Shown piece by piece: positions 8,701 to 16,348 of a DNA stretch of 64,000 bases. Both the position numbers and the translations under genes were made by a program. Below the pieces are notes generated by a model. It had not been told where the DNA came from. It saw only the letters and a program-made list of their open reading frames with translations, and ran no database searches. Source of the stretch: Paenibacillus lignilyticus. Its GTDB lineage: Bacteria > Bacillota > Bacilli > Paenibacillales > Paenibacillaceae. The stretch lies in assembly GCF_017942085.1 (NCBI RefSeq), contig NZ_JAGKSP010000010.1, positions 1 to 64,000 on the forward strand. The letters are read 5' to 3'. Each line of letters opens with the position of its first letter. The stretch's first letter is position 1.

Positions 8701-10174
8701 TGTTAGAAGAGCTCTCTATATAGATGGTTAAGAACTCGCTGCTTACATTGTTGTATCGGTAGGTGCCTTCATACTTCACCCAGCCGTCGCTTGCGCTGAT
8801 TGTTTTGCCTGCAAGCTGAACATAGTTGGCACTGCTTCCTTGACCAACCTGCGTAGAGAGCTGGAGCTGCGAGCTTGCGGGAGAGATCAGCTTCACCCAG
8901 GCCGTAATTTTATATTCGGAGCCCTTATCTACATACTTCTCCACGCGCAAGGTCGGTCCGTGCCACGAATCTGTTCGACCTTCCACTTTCAAAGCATAGG
9001 AACCTTCTTCGGAATGATTGGCCTCATTGGTGACGGTCAGCGTTTCCGTACCTGCGCGGCCTTCAAAGCCGCCTGCAGCTTGATCCTCAAAAGTAACGGT
9101 GTTGAAATCCAAAGCCGGAGGCCGCGGTTCTTCTACTTCCGGCTCTTCCGGGGTCGTATTCGCTTTCTGAGTAATGAGAATATCGCCAACGTAGAACGGA
9201 ACGGTTTTACCGGTTTCGTTCGATTGAACACGCAGGCTTGCATCCTTGCTCGTATCCACCGTAAACTCTTTCGTCAATGTGAAAGCGGCACCGGCGACTA
9301 AGTTAGCGCCAGCCAAGAAGCCGTAGCTGTTAACCGTCTGCAAATAGGCTTGCGAGCCGTCAGGCACAACCGTATCCGGGTCGACATACCCCTGAACGGT
9401 TACGGAGTAGGTTTTACCGTTCTCCAGCCCAATTTCGCTGAATTTAAAATCTACCGCGTCCCAAGTATTCGCTCTGTTGCTTACGGACAGAGCGGCACCG
9501 TCGGCGTTGCCGTCGAAGACTTTGCCGTTCACTTGCGTCAAGCTCGCGCCTCCGGATTGCGTAGCAGCGCCTTTACCGCTTGCAAAAGCTTCGTGGTATA
9601 CCGTTTCGACGTCTGTCGCAGGTTTCTCCGCTGTGATGAGCACGTCACCGACGTAGAACGGCACGGCTTTGCCGGTTTCGTTCGATTGAACACGCAGGCT
9701 TGCATCTTTGCTTGTATCTACCGTAAACTCTTTCGTCAGCGTGAATGCGGCACCGGCGGCTAAGTTAGCGCCAGCCAAGAAGCCGTAGCTGTTAACCGAC
9801 TGCAAATAGGCTTGCGCGCCGTCAGGCACAACCGTATCCGGGTCCACATAACCTTGCACGGTTACGGTGTAGGTTTTGCCGTTTTCCAGGCCGATGTCGC
9901 TGAATTTAAAATCTGCCGCATCCCAGGTGTTTGCTCTGTTGCTAACGGATAGAGCTGTCCCGTCGGCGTTACCGTCAAACACTTTGCCTGTAACCTGCGT
10001 CAAGCTCGCGCCGCCGGATTGCACAGCAGCACCTTTGCCGGCGGCAAAGTCTTCGTGATAAACAACGGTCGTCTCTGCCGCCGCGGCTTGCACAGCTGGA
10101 GCCGAGAGGCAGGAAGGAATAAGCAGCGCTGCGGCCAGCAAGAGCGAGAGTACTTGTTTGATTGTTCCGGTCAT
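5798..10174 (-). CDS. Secreted, cell-surface multidomain endo-1,4-beta-xylanase (GH10)
   Basis: A 1458-residue modular enzyme that cleaves xylan at the cell surface. Order: signal peptide (1-31); two near-identical carbohydrate-binding-like repeats (about 35-185 and 190-340); a CBM22-like module (about 355-508); the GH10 barrel (about 510-855) with acid/base E651 in DVVNEAM and nucleophile E775 in VTELDIQ; a CBM9-like module (about 870-1055); a beta-rich linker domain; three SLH repeats (about 1275-1458) for binding to secondary cell-wall polymer. GGGGGA lies 9 nt before the ATG. It is transcribed alone, with a cre box in the leader, so glucose repression through CcpA is likely. The family assignment is firm; the exact CBM family of the tandem repeats is not. 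Confidence 0.95.
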   Translation of the reverse strand: MTGTIKQVLSLLLAAALLIPSCLSAPAVQAAAAETTVVYHEDFAAGKGAAVQSGGASLTQVTGKVFDGNADGTALSVSNRANTWDAADFKFSDIGLENGKTYTVTVQGYVDPDTVVPDGAQAYLQSVNSYGFLAGANLAAGAAFTLTKEFTVDTSKDASLRVQSNETGKAVPFYVGDVLITAEKPATDVETVYHEAFASGKGAATQSGGASLTQVNGKVFDGNADGAALSVSNRANTWDAVDFKFSEIGLENGKTYSVTVQGYVDPDTVVPDGSQAYLQTVNSYGFLAGANLVAGAAFTLTKEFTVDTSKDASLRVQSNETGKTVPFYVGDILITQKANTTPEEPEVEEPRPPALDFNTVTFEDQAAGGFEGRAGTETLTVTNEANHSEEGSYALKVEGRTDSWHGPTLRVEKYVDKGSEYKITAWVKLISPASSQLQLSTQVGQGSSANYVQLAGKTISASDGWVKYEGTYRYNNVSSEFLTIYIESSSNKTASFYIDDISFESTGSGPISIQKDLPPIKDTYQDDFLIGNAISAEDLDGVRLELLKQHFNVVTAGNAMKPDALQPTKGNFTFTAADALVDKVLAEGMQMHGHVLVWHQQSPAWLNTTKDGDNNTIPLGREEALANLKTHIQTVMEHFGSKVISWDVVNEAMNDNPSNPADWKASLRQTPWSNAIGTDYVEQAFLAAREVLDAHPAWDIKLYYNDYNEDNQNKALAIYNMVKEINDRYALTHPGKLLIDGVGMQAHYGVNTNPDNVELSLEKFISLGVEISVTELDIQAGSNYQLSEPLANAQGYLYAQLFEIFQAHAAAIVRVTFWGMDDNTSWRAASNPLLFDKNLQAKPAYYGVSDPAAFMEEHQPELAEANQAAAKFATPLVDGTVDAIWGQTPEIPINRYQTAWQGASGVAKALWDEQNLYVLVQVSDAQLDKASVNNYEQDSVEIFVDQNNAKTSFYQDDDGQYRVNFDNETSFNPISLAAGFESATKVSGTNYTVEVKIPLTSVTPVDGKKLGFDVQINDAKDGARQSVTAWNDTTGNGYMDTSVYGVLTLTTAATYPSGGSNVVLQTGSVQNRNGVVSIHPEMKTDNGRAIGTISGDNLKKALELAAPAANGEKQVVIELPKQANASSYEVQLPAQSLKGQEAFVLSVKTENATIQIPSNMLSGVTDKAEQVSIRVGKPAPDSLNAANRELIGNRPVIELSLVAGSNVLAWSNPAAPVSVAIPYKPTAEELSNPDHIVIWYIDGKGIATQVPNARYDAASQTVVFQTSHFSTYAVGSVFRTFGDLAQVPWAKQAVDAMASHDIIKGTTANNFSPAASIKRADFIALLVRALELHGTGKEGTMFGDIEPSAYYYNELLIAKELGIATGFENNTFQPDSTISRQDMMVLTARALAAAGKPVGTGGALDAYADAATISGYAQDSAAALVKSGIVNGKNGNLAPHASLTRAEAAVILYRIWNL

Positions 10175-10213
10175 TTATTGCATCCCCCTGCGAAATCAAT
10201 TTGGCGAATATAA

Positions 10214-10227
10214 ATGAAGCGCTTACA
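10214..10227 (-). promoter_or_regulatory. cre box (CcpA site) in the xylanase leader
   Basis: Read on the minus strand, TGTAAGCGCTTCAT matches the cre consensus TGWAARCGYTWNCW at 13 of 14 positions. It lies 40 bp before the xylanase start and downstream of a TATAAT at 10273-10268, where CcpA would act as a roadblock. Confidence 0.8.
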
Positions 10228-10267
10228 ATGGGAAGTGGATGGAGCCTCCTTTCCGTGCTTAAGCTTG

Positions 10268-10273
10268 ATTATA
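10268..10273 (-). promoter_or_regulatory. Putative -10 box of the xylanase promoter
   Basis: A perfect TATAAT on the minus strand, about 95 bp before the start codon. No convincing -35 box is seen, so this is tentative. Confidence 0.45.
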
Positions 10274-10392
10274 GCCTGTGTTAAAAGCATGGTTTACCAG
10301 AAGAAGTAAACAATCTATTGTACTAATTAAATATTAGAGCCGATTTGATGTAGTATAGAAGATAATGTAAGACTTCGAAGGAGGAGCATGGG

Positions 10393-11076
10393 ATGGGAAT
10401 CTTATCGAGGTTCAGAGACGTGATGAAAGCCAATATGCATGGTTTGCAAAGCCATGCGGATGACCCGGAGAAGACCATAAAGGCGTATATGCAAAGCTTA
10501 CATAGCGATCTGGGCCAAGTGAAGGCGGAGACGGAGGCGGTACTGCTCGAGGAGAGCAGGGCTAAGCGGGATTTGGACGCATGCAATGCCGAGATTAAGA
10601 AGCTGCAGCGTTATGCGGAGAAGTCCGCGGAGTCCGATGAGGAGGAGAACGCGCTCCAATTTCTGGCTCTCAAATCGAAGCAGACCGAGAAATTTGCGGA
10701 GCTGGAGGCCATGTTCACCCGAGCTTCGGCGAAGGCGACGATGATGACGCATATGCAGGATAAGCTTGTGTCCGACCTGGCACAGCTGGAGGCGCGGCAT
10801 GCAGAGCTGAAAGGGAAGATGGCCGATGCCCATGCGCAGCAGCGAGCCGGCAGCGAAGCGGGCGCTGCTTTCAGCGCGATGGAAGAGAAAGCCAATCAGG
10901 CGATGAACGAAGCGATGGCTCTTGCCGAGGTTAGAGCCGGCGCACAGGAAGATGATCTGGATGTATTGATCGCCGAGCTCGAGAAGAATGCAACAGCGGG
11001 TACGACTGCAGCTACTGTAACGGCATCACCTGAAGATGAGCTTGCAGCAATCAAGGAAAGATTAAAGTCGAGGTGA
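10393..11076 (+). CDS. pspA: PspA/IM30-family phage-shock protein
   Basis: A 227-residue, almost wholly coiled-coil protein starting MGILSRFRDVMKANMHGLQSHADDPEKTIKAYM, the PspA/Vipp1 signature. PspA binds stressed membranes and protects the proton gradient. GGAGG precedes the ATG. It heads a four-gene operon with the order of Bacillus subtilis ydjF-ydjG-ydjH-ydjI, which is under extracytoplasmic sigma control there. I could not find a clear sigma-W type promoter in the 200 bp upstream. Its stop codon overlaps the ribosome site of the next gene. Confidence 0.92.
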   Translation: MGILSRFRDVMKANMHGLQSHADDPEKTIKAYMQSLHSDLGQVKAETEAVLLEESRAKRDLDACNAEIKKLQRYAEKSAESDEEENALQFLALKSKQTEKFAELEAMFTRASAKATMMTHMQDKLVSDLAQLEARHAELKGKMADAHAQQRAGSEAGAAFSAMEEKANQAMNEAMALAEVRAGAQEDDLDVLIAELEKNATAGTTAATVTASPEDELAAIKERLKSR

Positions 11077-11081
11077 GCCAA

Positions 11082-12116
11082 GTGGCGGCGGTTATCGAGT
11101 ATAAGTGTCCCAATTGCGGCAGCGGCATGGCGTTCGATGCAGGCACAGGTACGCTGTCTTGCCCCAGCTGCGGACGACAGGATCAGGTTGACCAAATCCC
11201 GGATCCGCTGAAGCAGCAGGCGTTACCGTTAGAGGATGTGAAGGAGTATCACTGTAACGGCTGCGGAGCGGTCATCGTCACCGATCAGGAGACTAGCGCA
11301 ACGACATGCAGCTTTTGCGGATCTGCCGTGGTGCTGAGCGATCGGTTGTCGGGGGATTTTGCCCCGGCGATGCTCATTCCCTTCACGATCTCGAAGGAAG
11401 CGGCGATGAAGGCGTTCAAGAAGTGGTGCAGAAACGGCTTGCTTACGCCAAAAGGGTTCATGACAGCGGATCGAATCGCAGGGATGACAGGGATGTACGT
11501 CCCCTTCTGGCTCTATGACTTGAACAACGGGATTGAGGTTCACGGCCAGGGAACGAGGGTTAGAATCTATACACAAGGCGATTATAGGTATACAGAGACG
11601 CAGCATTTTAATATCTATCGGAAGATTCGGCTGAACTATGTGAGGCTGCCGATTGATGCATCGGAAAAAATGAATGATGAGCTGATGGATAAGCTGGAGC
11701 CTTTTCCTTATGATCAGTTGAAAGCATTCAAGACACCGTATCTGGCCGGCTATAGGGCGGAGAAATACAGCTATAATGACGAGCAGTTATTCCCGCGGGC
11801 TAAGGAGAAAACGAGCTCGTACATCGATGCTTATATTTCTTCAACGGTACAAGGGTATTCGAGCGTGATGTACACCGATAAGCAGATCGACACAACAGTG
11901 AAACAGGCGGATTATGTGCTGCTTCCCGTATGGATGATCAGGTACAACTATAATCGGACGGAGTATACGTTCGCGATGAATGGCCAGACCGGGAAGGTCG
12001 TAGGCAAACCTCCGATCAGCAAGGCGAAAGTAACGGCTTGGTTCGCAGGTGTTTCTGCCTTTTCATTCGTGGGGTTAAAGATCGTTTCCTGGTTGATGGG
12101 AGGCGGGTTCCTATGA
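11082..12116 (+). CDS. ydjG: YdjG-like zinc-ribbon membrane protein
   Basis: A 344-residue protein. The N-terminus has two zinc ribbons (CPNCG..CPSCG and CNGCG..CSFCG). A long middle part is conserved in YdjG-type proteins (FMTADRIAGMTGMYVPFWLYDL), and one membrane helix lies at the C-terminus (VTAWFAGVSAFSFVGLKIVSWLM). The GTG at 11082 is preferred because GAGGTGA at 11070-11076 is a strong ribosome site 5 nt upstream; a GTG at 11073 overlapping the pspA stop is the alternative. It probably helps dock PspA at the membrane, by analogy with B. subtilis. Confidence 0.85.
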   Translation: MAAVIEYKCPNCGSGMAFDAGTGTLSCPSCGRQDQVDQIPDPLKQQALPLEDVKEYHCNGCGAVIVTDQETSATTCSFCGSAVVLSDRLSGDFAPAMLIPFTISKEAAMKAFKKWCRNGLLTPKGFMTADRIAGMTGMYVPFWLYDLNNGIEVHGQGTRVRIYTQGDYRYTETQHFNIYRKIRLNYVRLPIDASEKMNDELMDKLEPFPYDQLKAFKTPYLAGYRAEKYSYNDEQLFPRAKEKTSSYIDAYISSTVQGYSSVMYTDKQIDTTVKQADYVLLPVWMIRYNYNRTEYTFAMNGQTGKVVGKPPISKAKVTAWFAGVSAFSFVGLKIVSWLMGGGFL

Positions 12117-12919
12117 GAAAACGGCCGAAGGCTCGGCTAGTGCCAGTCCTGTTCGCGATTGGTTTAATGGCCTTCATAATGATACTCGTCTTGCCCAAAG
12201 CAGCGGCGGCGGCAACGGAGAGCAAGAAACTCATCTATGATCAAGCGCATCTGCTCAGCGAGCAAGAACAAGTTGAACTGAACGCGCTGGCGAACGAATA
12301 CGGGGCTGACAGAGAAACGGACATCATCATCCTGACATCCGATAATACGGAGAACCGGGATGTGCAGCTGATGACGGAGGATTTCTACGACGATCAAGCG
12401 CCCGGGTACGATAAGCCGCACGGTAATGCTGTTATTTTGACCATGGATATGAACAATCGCCAGGTTTATTTGGCGGGCTTTGGCCAAACGGAAATCGAGC
12501 TCGACAGCGGCAGGCTGGATAAGATCCGAAACGCGATTTCGCCGGATCTAACGCAAGGTGATTACGTGCAGGCATTCACGAGCTATATCAAAATTTCGCA
12601 CAAGTATATGGGCTTCAAGCCCGGCGTAAATCCCGATAATATCCTGTTTACCATCTGGTTTCAGCTGGGAGCTGCCCTAGTCATTGGAGGGATTGTTGTC
12701 GGCGTGATGGTGTATCGTTCAGGCGGCCGCATTACAGTGACTCGGGCGACTTATGAAGATGCAAGCACCTCCGGCGTATTGGAACATGCGGATCAGTTCA
12801 TTCGGACGACGGTGACCAAAAGCAGAATTCCGAAGAATAAAGGCCGCGGTTCAGGCGGCGGTGGCGGCGGGACCAGCAGCGGCGGTCATTCCCATAGCGG
12901 AAGCAGAGGGTCTTTCTAG
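12113..12919 (+). CDS. ydjH: YdjH-like TPM-domain membrane protein
   Basis: A 268-residue protein with an N-terminal signal or anchor helix, an extracytoplasmic TPM domain (KLIYDQAHLLSEQEQVELNALANEYG..) and a second membrane helix near residues 180-200. The cytoplasmic tail is rich in Gly, Ser and His and ends in GSF. TPM domains occur in photosystem-repair and envelope-stress proteins. The start ATG overlaps the ydjG stop as ATGA, so translation is coupled; GGGAGG lies upstream. Confidence 0.85.
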   Translation: MRKRPKARLVPVLFAIGLMAFIMILVLPKAAAAATESKKLIYDQAHLLSEQEQVELNALANEYGADRETDIIILTSDNTENRDVQLMTEDFYDDQAPGYDKPHGNAVILTMDMNNRQVYLAGFGQTEIELDSGRLDKIRNAISPDLTQGDYVQAFTSYIKISHKYMGFKPGVNPDNILFTIWFQLGAALVIGGIVVGVMVYRSGGRITVTRATYEDASTSGVLEHADQFIRTTVTKSRIPKNKGRGSGGGGGGTSSGGHSHSGSRGSF

Positions 12920-12962
12920 CAGCGAAAGAAACCATATGGATTATAGAAGGGATGGGAAACGA

Positions 12963-13961
12963 ATGGGTCTTTTCGGGAATCAGTTCTCAAACGTTGTGGA
13001 GTGGGAAGAGTTCAGGGAGGATATGATTTTCTGGAAGTGGAACAACCGGGAGATTAAGAAGGGGAGCAAGCTCATTATTCGCGCCGGCCAAGATGCTGTT
13101 TTTCTGAATAACGGCAAGGTCGAGGGGATATTCAAGGATGAAGGCTCCTTCCAGATCGATTCGGACATCATTCCCTTCTTATCTACGCTGAAAGGGTTCA
13201 AGTTCGGTTTCAACAGCGGCATGAGGGTAGAGGTTCTCTTCGTGAATACGAAGGAGTTTACCGTGCGATGGGGCACCCAGAACCCGGTATTGATCAAGGC
13301 TCCGCAGCTTCCGGGCGGGATGCCGATTCGCGCCAACGGGACGTTTATTTTCAAAGTGAGCGACTACATGGCGCTGATCGATAAGATTGCCGGGGTCAGA
13401 CAAGATTACTTGGTCGAGGATGTCAAAATCCGAATTACTGCCGTACTGGATCAGCTGTTGATGAAGTGGATCAGCCGAGAGGGCAAGGATATGTTTAATC
13501 TGCAGGCGAATGCATCGGACATTGCGAACGGGATCCGCGAAGATCTGGATATGCAGCTGATGGATATCGGGATCGCGATCACGGGCTTCCAAGTCATGAG
13601 CTTCAATTATCCGCAAGACATTCAAGATATGATTACGAAGACGGCCTCGCATGAGATGATCGGCAATCTGCAGAAGTATCAGCAGGTGAGCATGACCGAT
13701 GGCATTTCTTCGGGTAAAGTGCAGGGCGGCGGCGCTGCTGCGGACATGGCCGGCATGATGATGGGCATGAATATGGCGGGTGAAATGCTGAAAAATATGA
13801 ACCAAAACCAGAATCGGCAGGCCGGGGCAGATAAGAGCGCGGACACAGCAGCGGTGCCTTCGTCCGCGGGAGGCAGCAAGAAGCCGAACTTCTGTCCGAA
13901 TTGCGGGACCAAGAACGAAGGGGCCAACTTCTGCCCGAATTGCGGCCAGAAACTGGGCTAG
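12963..13961 (+). CDS. ydjI: YdjI-like SPFH-domain protein with C-terminal zinc ribbon
   Basis: A 332-residue protein starting MGLFGNQFSNVVEWEEFREDM. It has an SPFH/Band-7-like core, a Met/Gly-rich segment (MAGMMMGMNMAGEMLKNM) and a terminal double-CxxC ribbon (FCPNCGTKNEGANFCPNCGQKLG). In Bacillus the YdjG/YdjH/YdjI group forms a membrane platform with PspA. Translation most likely starts at 12963, with AGAAGGGA upstream; an in-frame ATG at 12936 is possible. Last gene of the operon; no clear terminator was seen. Confidence 0.85.
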   Translation: MGLFGNQFSNVVEWEEFREDMIFWKWNNREIKKGSKLIIRAGQDAVFLNNGKVEGIFKDEGSFQIDSDIIPFLSTLKGFKFGFNSGMRVEVLFVNTKEFTVRWGTQNPVLIKAPQLPGGMPIRANGTFIFKVSDYMALIDKIAGVRQDYLVEDVKIRITAVLDQLLMKWISREGKDMFNLQANASDIANGIREDLDMQLMDIGIAITGFQVMSFNYPQDIQDMITKTASHEMIGNLQKYQQVSMTDGISSGKVQGGGAAADMAGMMMGMNMAGEMLKNMNQNQNRQAGADKSADTAAVPSSAGGSKKPNFCPNCGTKNEGANFCPNCGQKLG

Positions 13962-14036
13962 GATAAACCGGTATAATTTAGATCATTTGTCCTAGAAAAA
14001 ACAGGGATTTGATGGAAGATGTCGAAAAGGGATAGG

Positions 14037-14046
14037 TAATCCTACC
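14037..14046 (+). promoter_or_regulatory. Recurring TAATCCTACC element upstream of the GGDEF gene
   Basis: The 10-mer TAATCCTACC lies about 60 bp before the GGDEF start. The same 10-mer occurs at 3856-3865 and, on the minus strand, at 40337-40346. The following CCTACTCT and TGATTT also resemble the upstream region of the SLH gene (28310-28335). The role is unknown. Confidence 0.35.
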
Positions 14047-14107
14047 CTACTCTAATGTGATTTGTTTCGAGGATGGTTACACTCGGATTGGAAAGCGGAG
14101 ATCGACA

Positions 14108-14767
14108 ATGAAGTATGCCGGTAGAATCGCGATTACGACTGTTGTTGTGGCGATGGTAGTGATGGCTCGGATTTATGGGAGCGTGTATTACAATTACCCA
14201 CTCTTCCAATTACCTTATCTTGGTTTGCCTGCGGTAGTGATTTGTTGGTGGTTGGGCAGCCAATATGACAAGGTCCGATTTTACGCGGAGAAGGATGTAT
14301 TGACCGAACTCTATAACAGGAGATTCGTTCTTCAGCAATTCCCGCGGCTTCTGGCGCGAATGGACAAAAGAAACGAAAGCTTGCGCGTGTATCTCATTGA
14401 CGTCGATAATTTTAAACGGATTAATGACACGTACGGACACGATATGGGAGACCAAGTGCTCCAAGCGATTGCAACGATCTTATCGTCACATACAACCAAT
14501 AAGGAAATCATCGCTCGCTGGGCAGGGGATGAGTTCCTTATCATCTCTCCCTCTTCAGATGAAGACACACGAGGCGGGGAGGCCTTGATGGTCCAAATTA
14601 CGGACACGCTGAAGATCTTATCTAAAGCGTACCATATGGATGTTTCGGTATCTATCGGTACCTCCGTGTATCCGAATGATGCGCAAGACTTGGACGATTT
14701 ACTTAATGCAGCAGATCGTCAAATGTATGATATGAAGTCAAGGCAGCGTAATGCCACATTCGCATGA
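14108..14767 (+). CDS. Small membrane diguanylate cyclase (GGDEF)
   Basis: A 219-residue protein with two N-terminal membrane helices (about 8-28 and 35-53), then one GGDEF domain that would make cyclic di-GMP from GTP. The signature is AGDEF (139-143), a variant known from active enzymes. The RxxD product-inhibition site expected a few residues before it is absent (KEIIARW instead). The start at 14108 follows CGGAG at suitable spacing; an earlier in-frame start at 14057 lacks one. Monocistronic, with a terminator overlapping its 3' end. Confidence 0.85.
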   Translation: MKYAGRIAITTVVVAMVVMARIYGSVYYNYPLFQLPYLGLPAVVICWWLGSQYDKVRFYAEKDVLTELYNRRFVLQQFPRLLARMDKRNESLRVYLIDVDNFKRINDTYGHDMGDQVLQAIATILSSHTTNKEIIARWAGDEFLIISPSSDEDTRGGEALMVQITDTLKILSKAYHMDVSVSIGTSVYPNDAQDLDDLLNAADRQMYDMKSRQRNATFA

Positions 14768-14783
14768 GGATGTGGTTTTTTTC
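14754..14783 (+). terminator. Terminator of the GGDEF gene
   Basis: CCACAT (14754-14759) pairs with ATGTGG (14770-14775), followed by seven T residues. The left arm lies inside the last codons of the gene. Confidence 0.75.
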
Positions 14784-14844
14784 TGTTCGTTCACGCGCTG
14801 AATATTCTGAAGAAAAATAATAGTTAGAATTGCGAAAAAATGTA

Positions 14845-14873
14845 TTGAATGATAAAGCGCTTTCATTTACACT
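14845..14873 (+). promoter_or_regulatory. Sigma-A promoter with embedded cre box, ABC importer operon
   Basis: TTGAAT (14845-14850), a 17-bp spacer and TACACT (14868-14873). A cre box fills the spacer: on the minus strand 14865-14852 reads TGAAAGCGCTTTAT, 13 of 14 positions of the consensus. CcpA binding here would block RNA polymerase directly. Confidence 0.75.
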
Positions 14874-14968
14874 GATGCTATCAGACAGGCAGAGTGTATG
14901 CTTGGAAGATATGGAAGAGAATTGAATACGAGTTGGAGGCTTGTTAAACCAAAAGGAGGCTATTGAAA

Positions 14969-16273
14969 ATGGCGGCAGGGAAACAGAAAAAAATGTTATT
15001 CGGTGCAGTCGCGGGTGTAATGCTTGTAGGCGTTATGGCAGGCTGTAACGACAACGGCGGCGGGTCAGGGAAGAAAGTCACGCTGCGGATGATCGAGAGC
15101 TTAACCAGCCCGGCCCGAACAACGGTTTTGAATGAAATGCTTTCCAAGTTCGAAGCAGCCAATCCGAACATTAAAGTGGAATTGATTTCGCCTCCTTTTG
15201 ATCAAGCCGACAACAAAATCAAAACCATTCTCGGGGCTAAGCAGGATCTTGACGTATTGGAAGTACGGGACTCCACTATTTCCGAATTCTCCAATAACGG
15301 CTATCTTGAACCGCTTAATGACTACGTGAAAGACTGGTCCGATTATGCGACCGAAGTCGATGTAGCCAAATCGGTGGCTTCGCTTAACGACAAGCTGTAC
15401 TTTATTACGAACGGCATGTATCAACGCCAGATGTTCTATCGCAAAGACTGGTTCCAAGAGAAGGGCATTCAGCCGCCGACGAATTATGAAGAGATGGTAG
15501 CGGCCGCGATCAAGCTAACGGACGCAAGCAAAAACCGATATGGGTTCTCGTTCCGCGGAGGAGCAGGTGCTAACGGCGTTCCGGATACGATGATTCTTAA
15601 CTACAACTTTGATAATATCGATCATGATGATTCGATGTTCCTGAAAGACGGCAAGTCGATGTACTCCACTCCGGAAGCGAAGAAAGCACTTGAGCTGTAT
15701 GTGAAGCTTTACAATGAAGGTTCTCCGAAAGATTCGATCAACTGGGGCTACCAAGAGCAGGTTCAAGCGTTCACATCGGGAGTCACCGGTATCCTGCTGC
15801 AAGACCCTGACGCGATTCCGGCATTAATGGAGAAAATGGATGTCAACACCATCGGTACAGCTCCGATGCCGAGAGGGCCAAGCGGTAAGGCGTTTACGGC
15901 AACCGGCGGCGCAGGATGGGGGATCACCAGTTACTCGAAGAACAAGGATGCGGCCTTTAAGCTGATCTCCTTCCTGTCGAGCCCGGAACAAAATACGTAT
16001 TTTGCTCAAAAGACGGCACTGATTCCTATTCATACCACGGCCAGTGAAGACGCATTCTTCCAAACGGATATGTATAAGTCGCTGCTTGAAATGTCCAGCA
16101 AGCCGGACGAATTCGTGAACCTGAAGGCAAACACGAAATATCCGGGTATTGGCCAATGGGGCCAAATTGCAATGGAAAGCGGTCAATCCATGCTGCTCGG
16201 CAAAGTATCGCTTGATGATACCTTGAAGCAATGGGATCAGTTCTGGGCGGAGCAAAGAGCAAATTTGAAATAA
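14969..16273 (+). CDS. ABC sugar-type substrate-binding lipoprotein (family 1)
   Basis: A 434-residue extracellular solute-binding protein with a lipobox (VMAGC, lipidated Cys26) that anchors it outside the membrane. The MalE-like fold shows as LSKFEAANPNIKVELI and a closing GWGITSYSKNKDAAFKLISFL. Such proteins usually bind oligosaccharides, but the ligand here is unknown. AGGAGG lies 9 nt before the ATG at 14969; a TTG at 14963 is too close to it. First gene of an operon with two permeases, a PLP enzyme and a regulator. A strong hairpin follows its stop codon. Confidence 0.9.
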   Translation: MAAGKQKKMLFGAVAGVMLVGVMAGCNDNGGGSGKKVTLRMIESLTSPARTTVLNEMLSKFEAANPNIKVELISPPFDQADNKIKTILGAKQDLDVLEVRDSTISEFSNNGYLEPLNDYVKDWSDYATEVDVAKSVASLNDKLYFITNGMYQRQMFYRKDWFQEKGIQPPTNYEEMVAAAIKLTDASKNRYGFSFRGGAGANGVPDTMILNYNFDNIDHDDSMFLKDGKSMYSTPEAKKALELYVKLYNEGSPKDSINWGYQEQVQAFTSGVTGILLQDPDAIPALMEKMDVNTIGTAPMPRGPSGKAFTATGGAGWGITSYSKNKDAAFKLISFLSSPEQNTYFAQKTALIPIHTTASEDAFFQTDMYKSLLEMSSKPDEFVNLKANTKYPGIGQWGQIAMESGQSMLLGKVSLDDTLKQWDQFWAEQRANLK

Positions 16274-16286
16274 TGGATGCACAAGG

Positions 16287-16317
16287 AACGATGGGTGACG
16301 AGCGGTCACCCATCGTT
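16287..16317 (+). promoter_or_regulatory. Intercistronic stabilising hairpin after the binding-protein gene
   Basis: A perfect 13-bp stem (AACGATGGGTGAC with GTCACCCATCGTT, loop GAGCG) and no T run. As in malE-type operons, such hairpins protect the upstream mRNA from 3' exonucleases and raise binding-protein over permease expression. That role is inferred. Confidence 0.65.
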
Positions 16318-16348
16318 ACCACTTAACTCTTAAAAGGTGGTGCGATTC

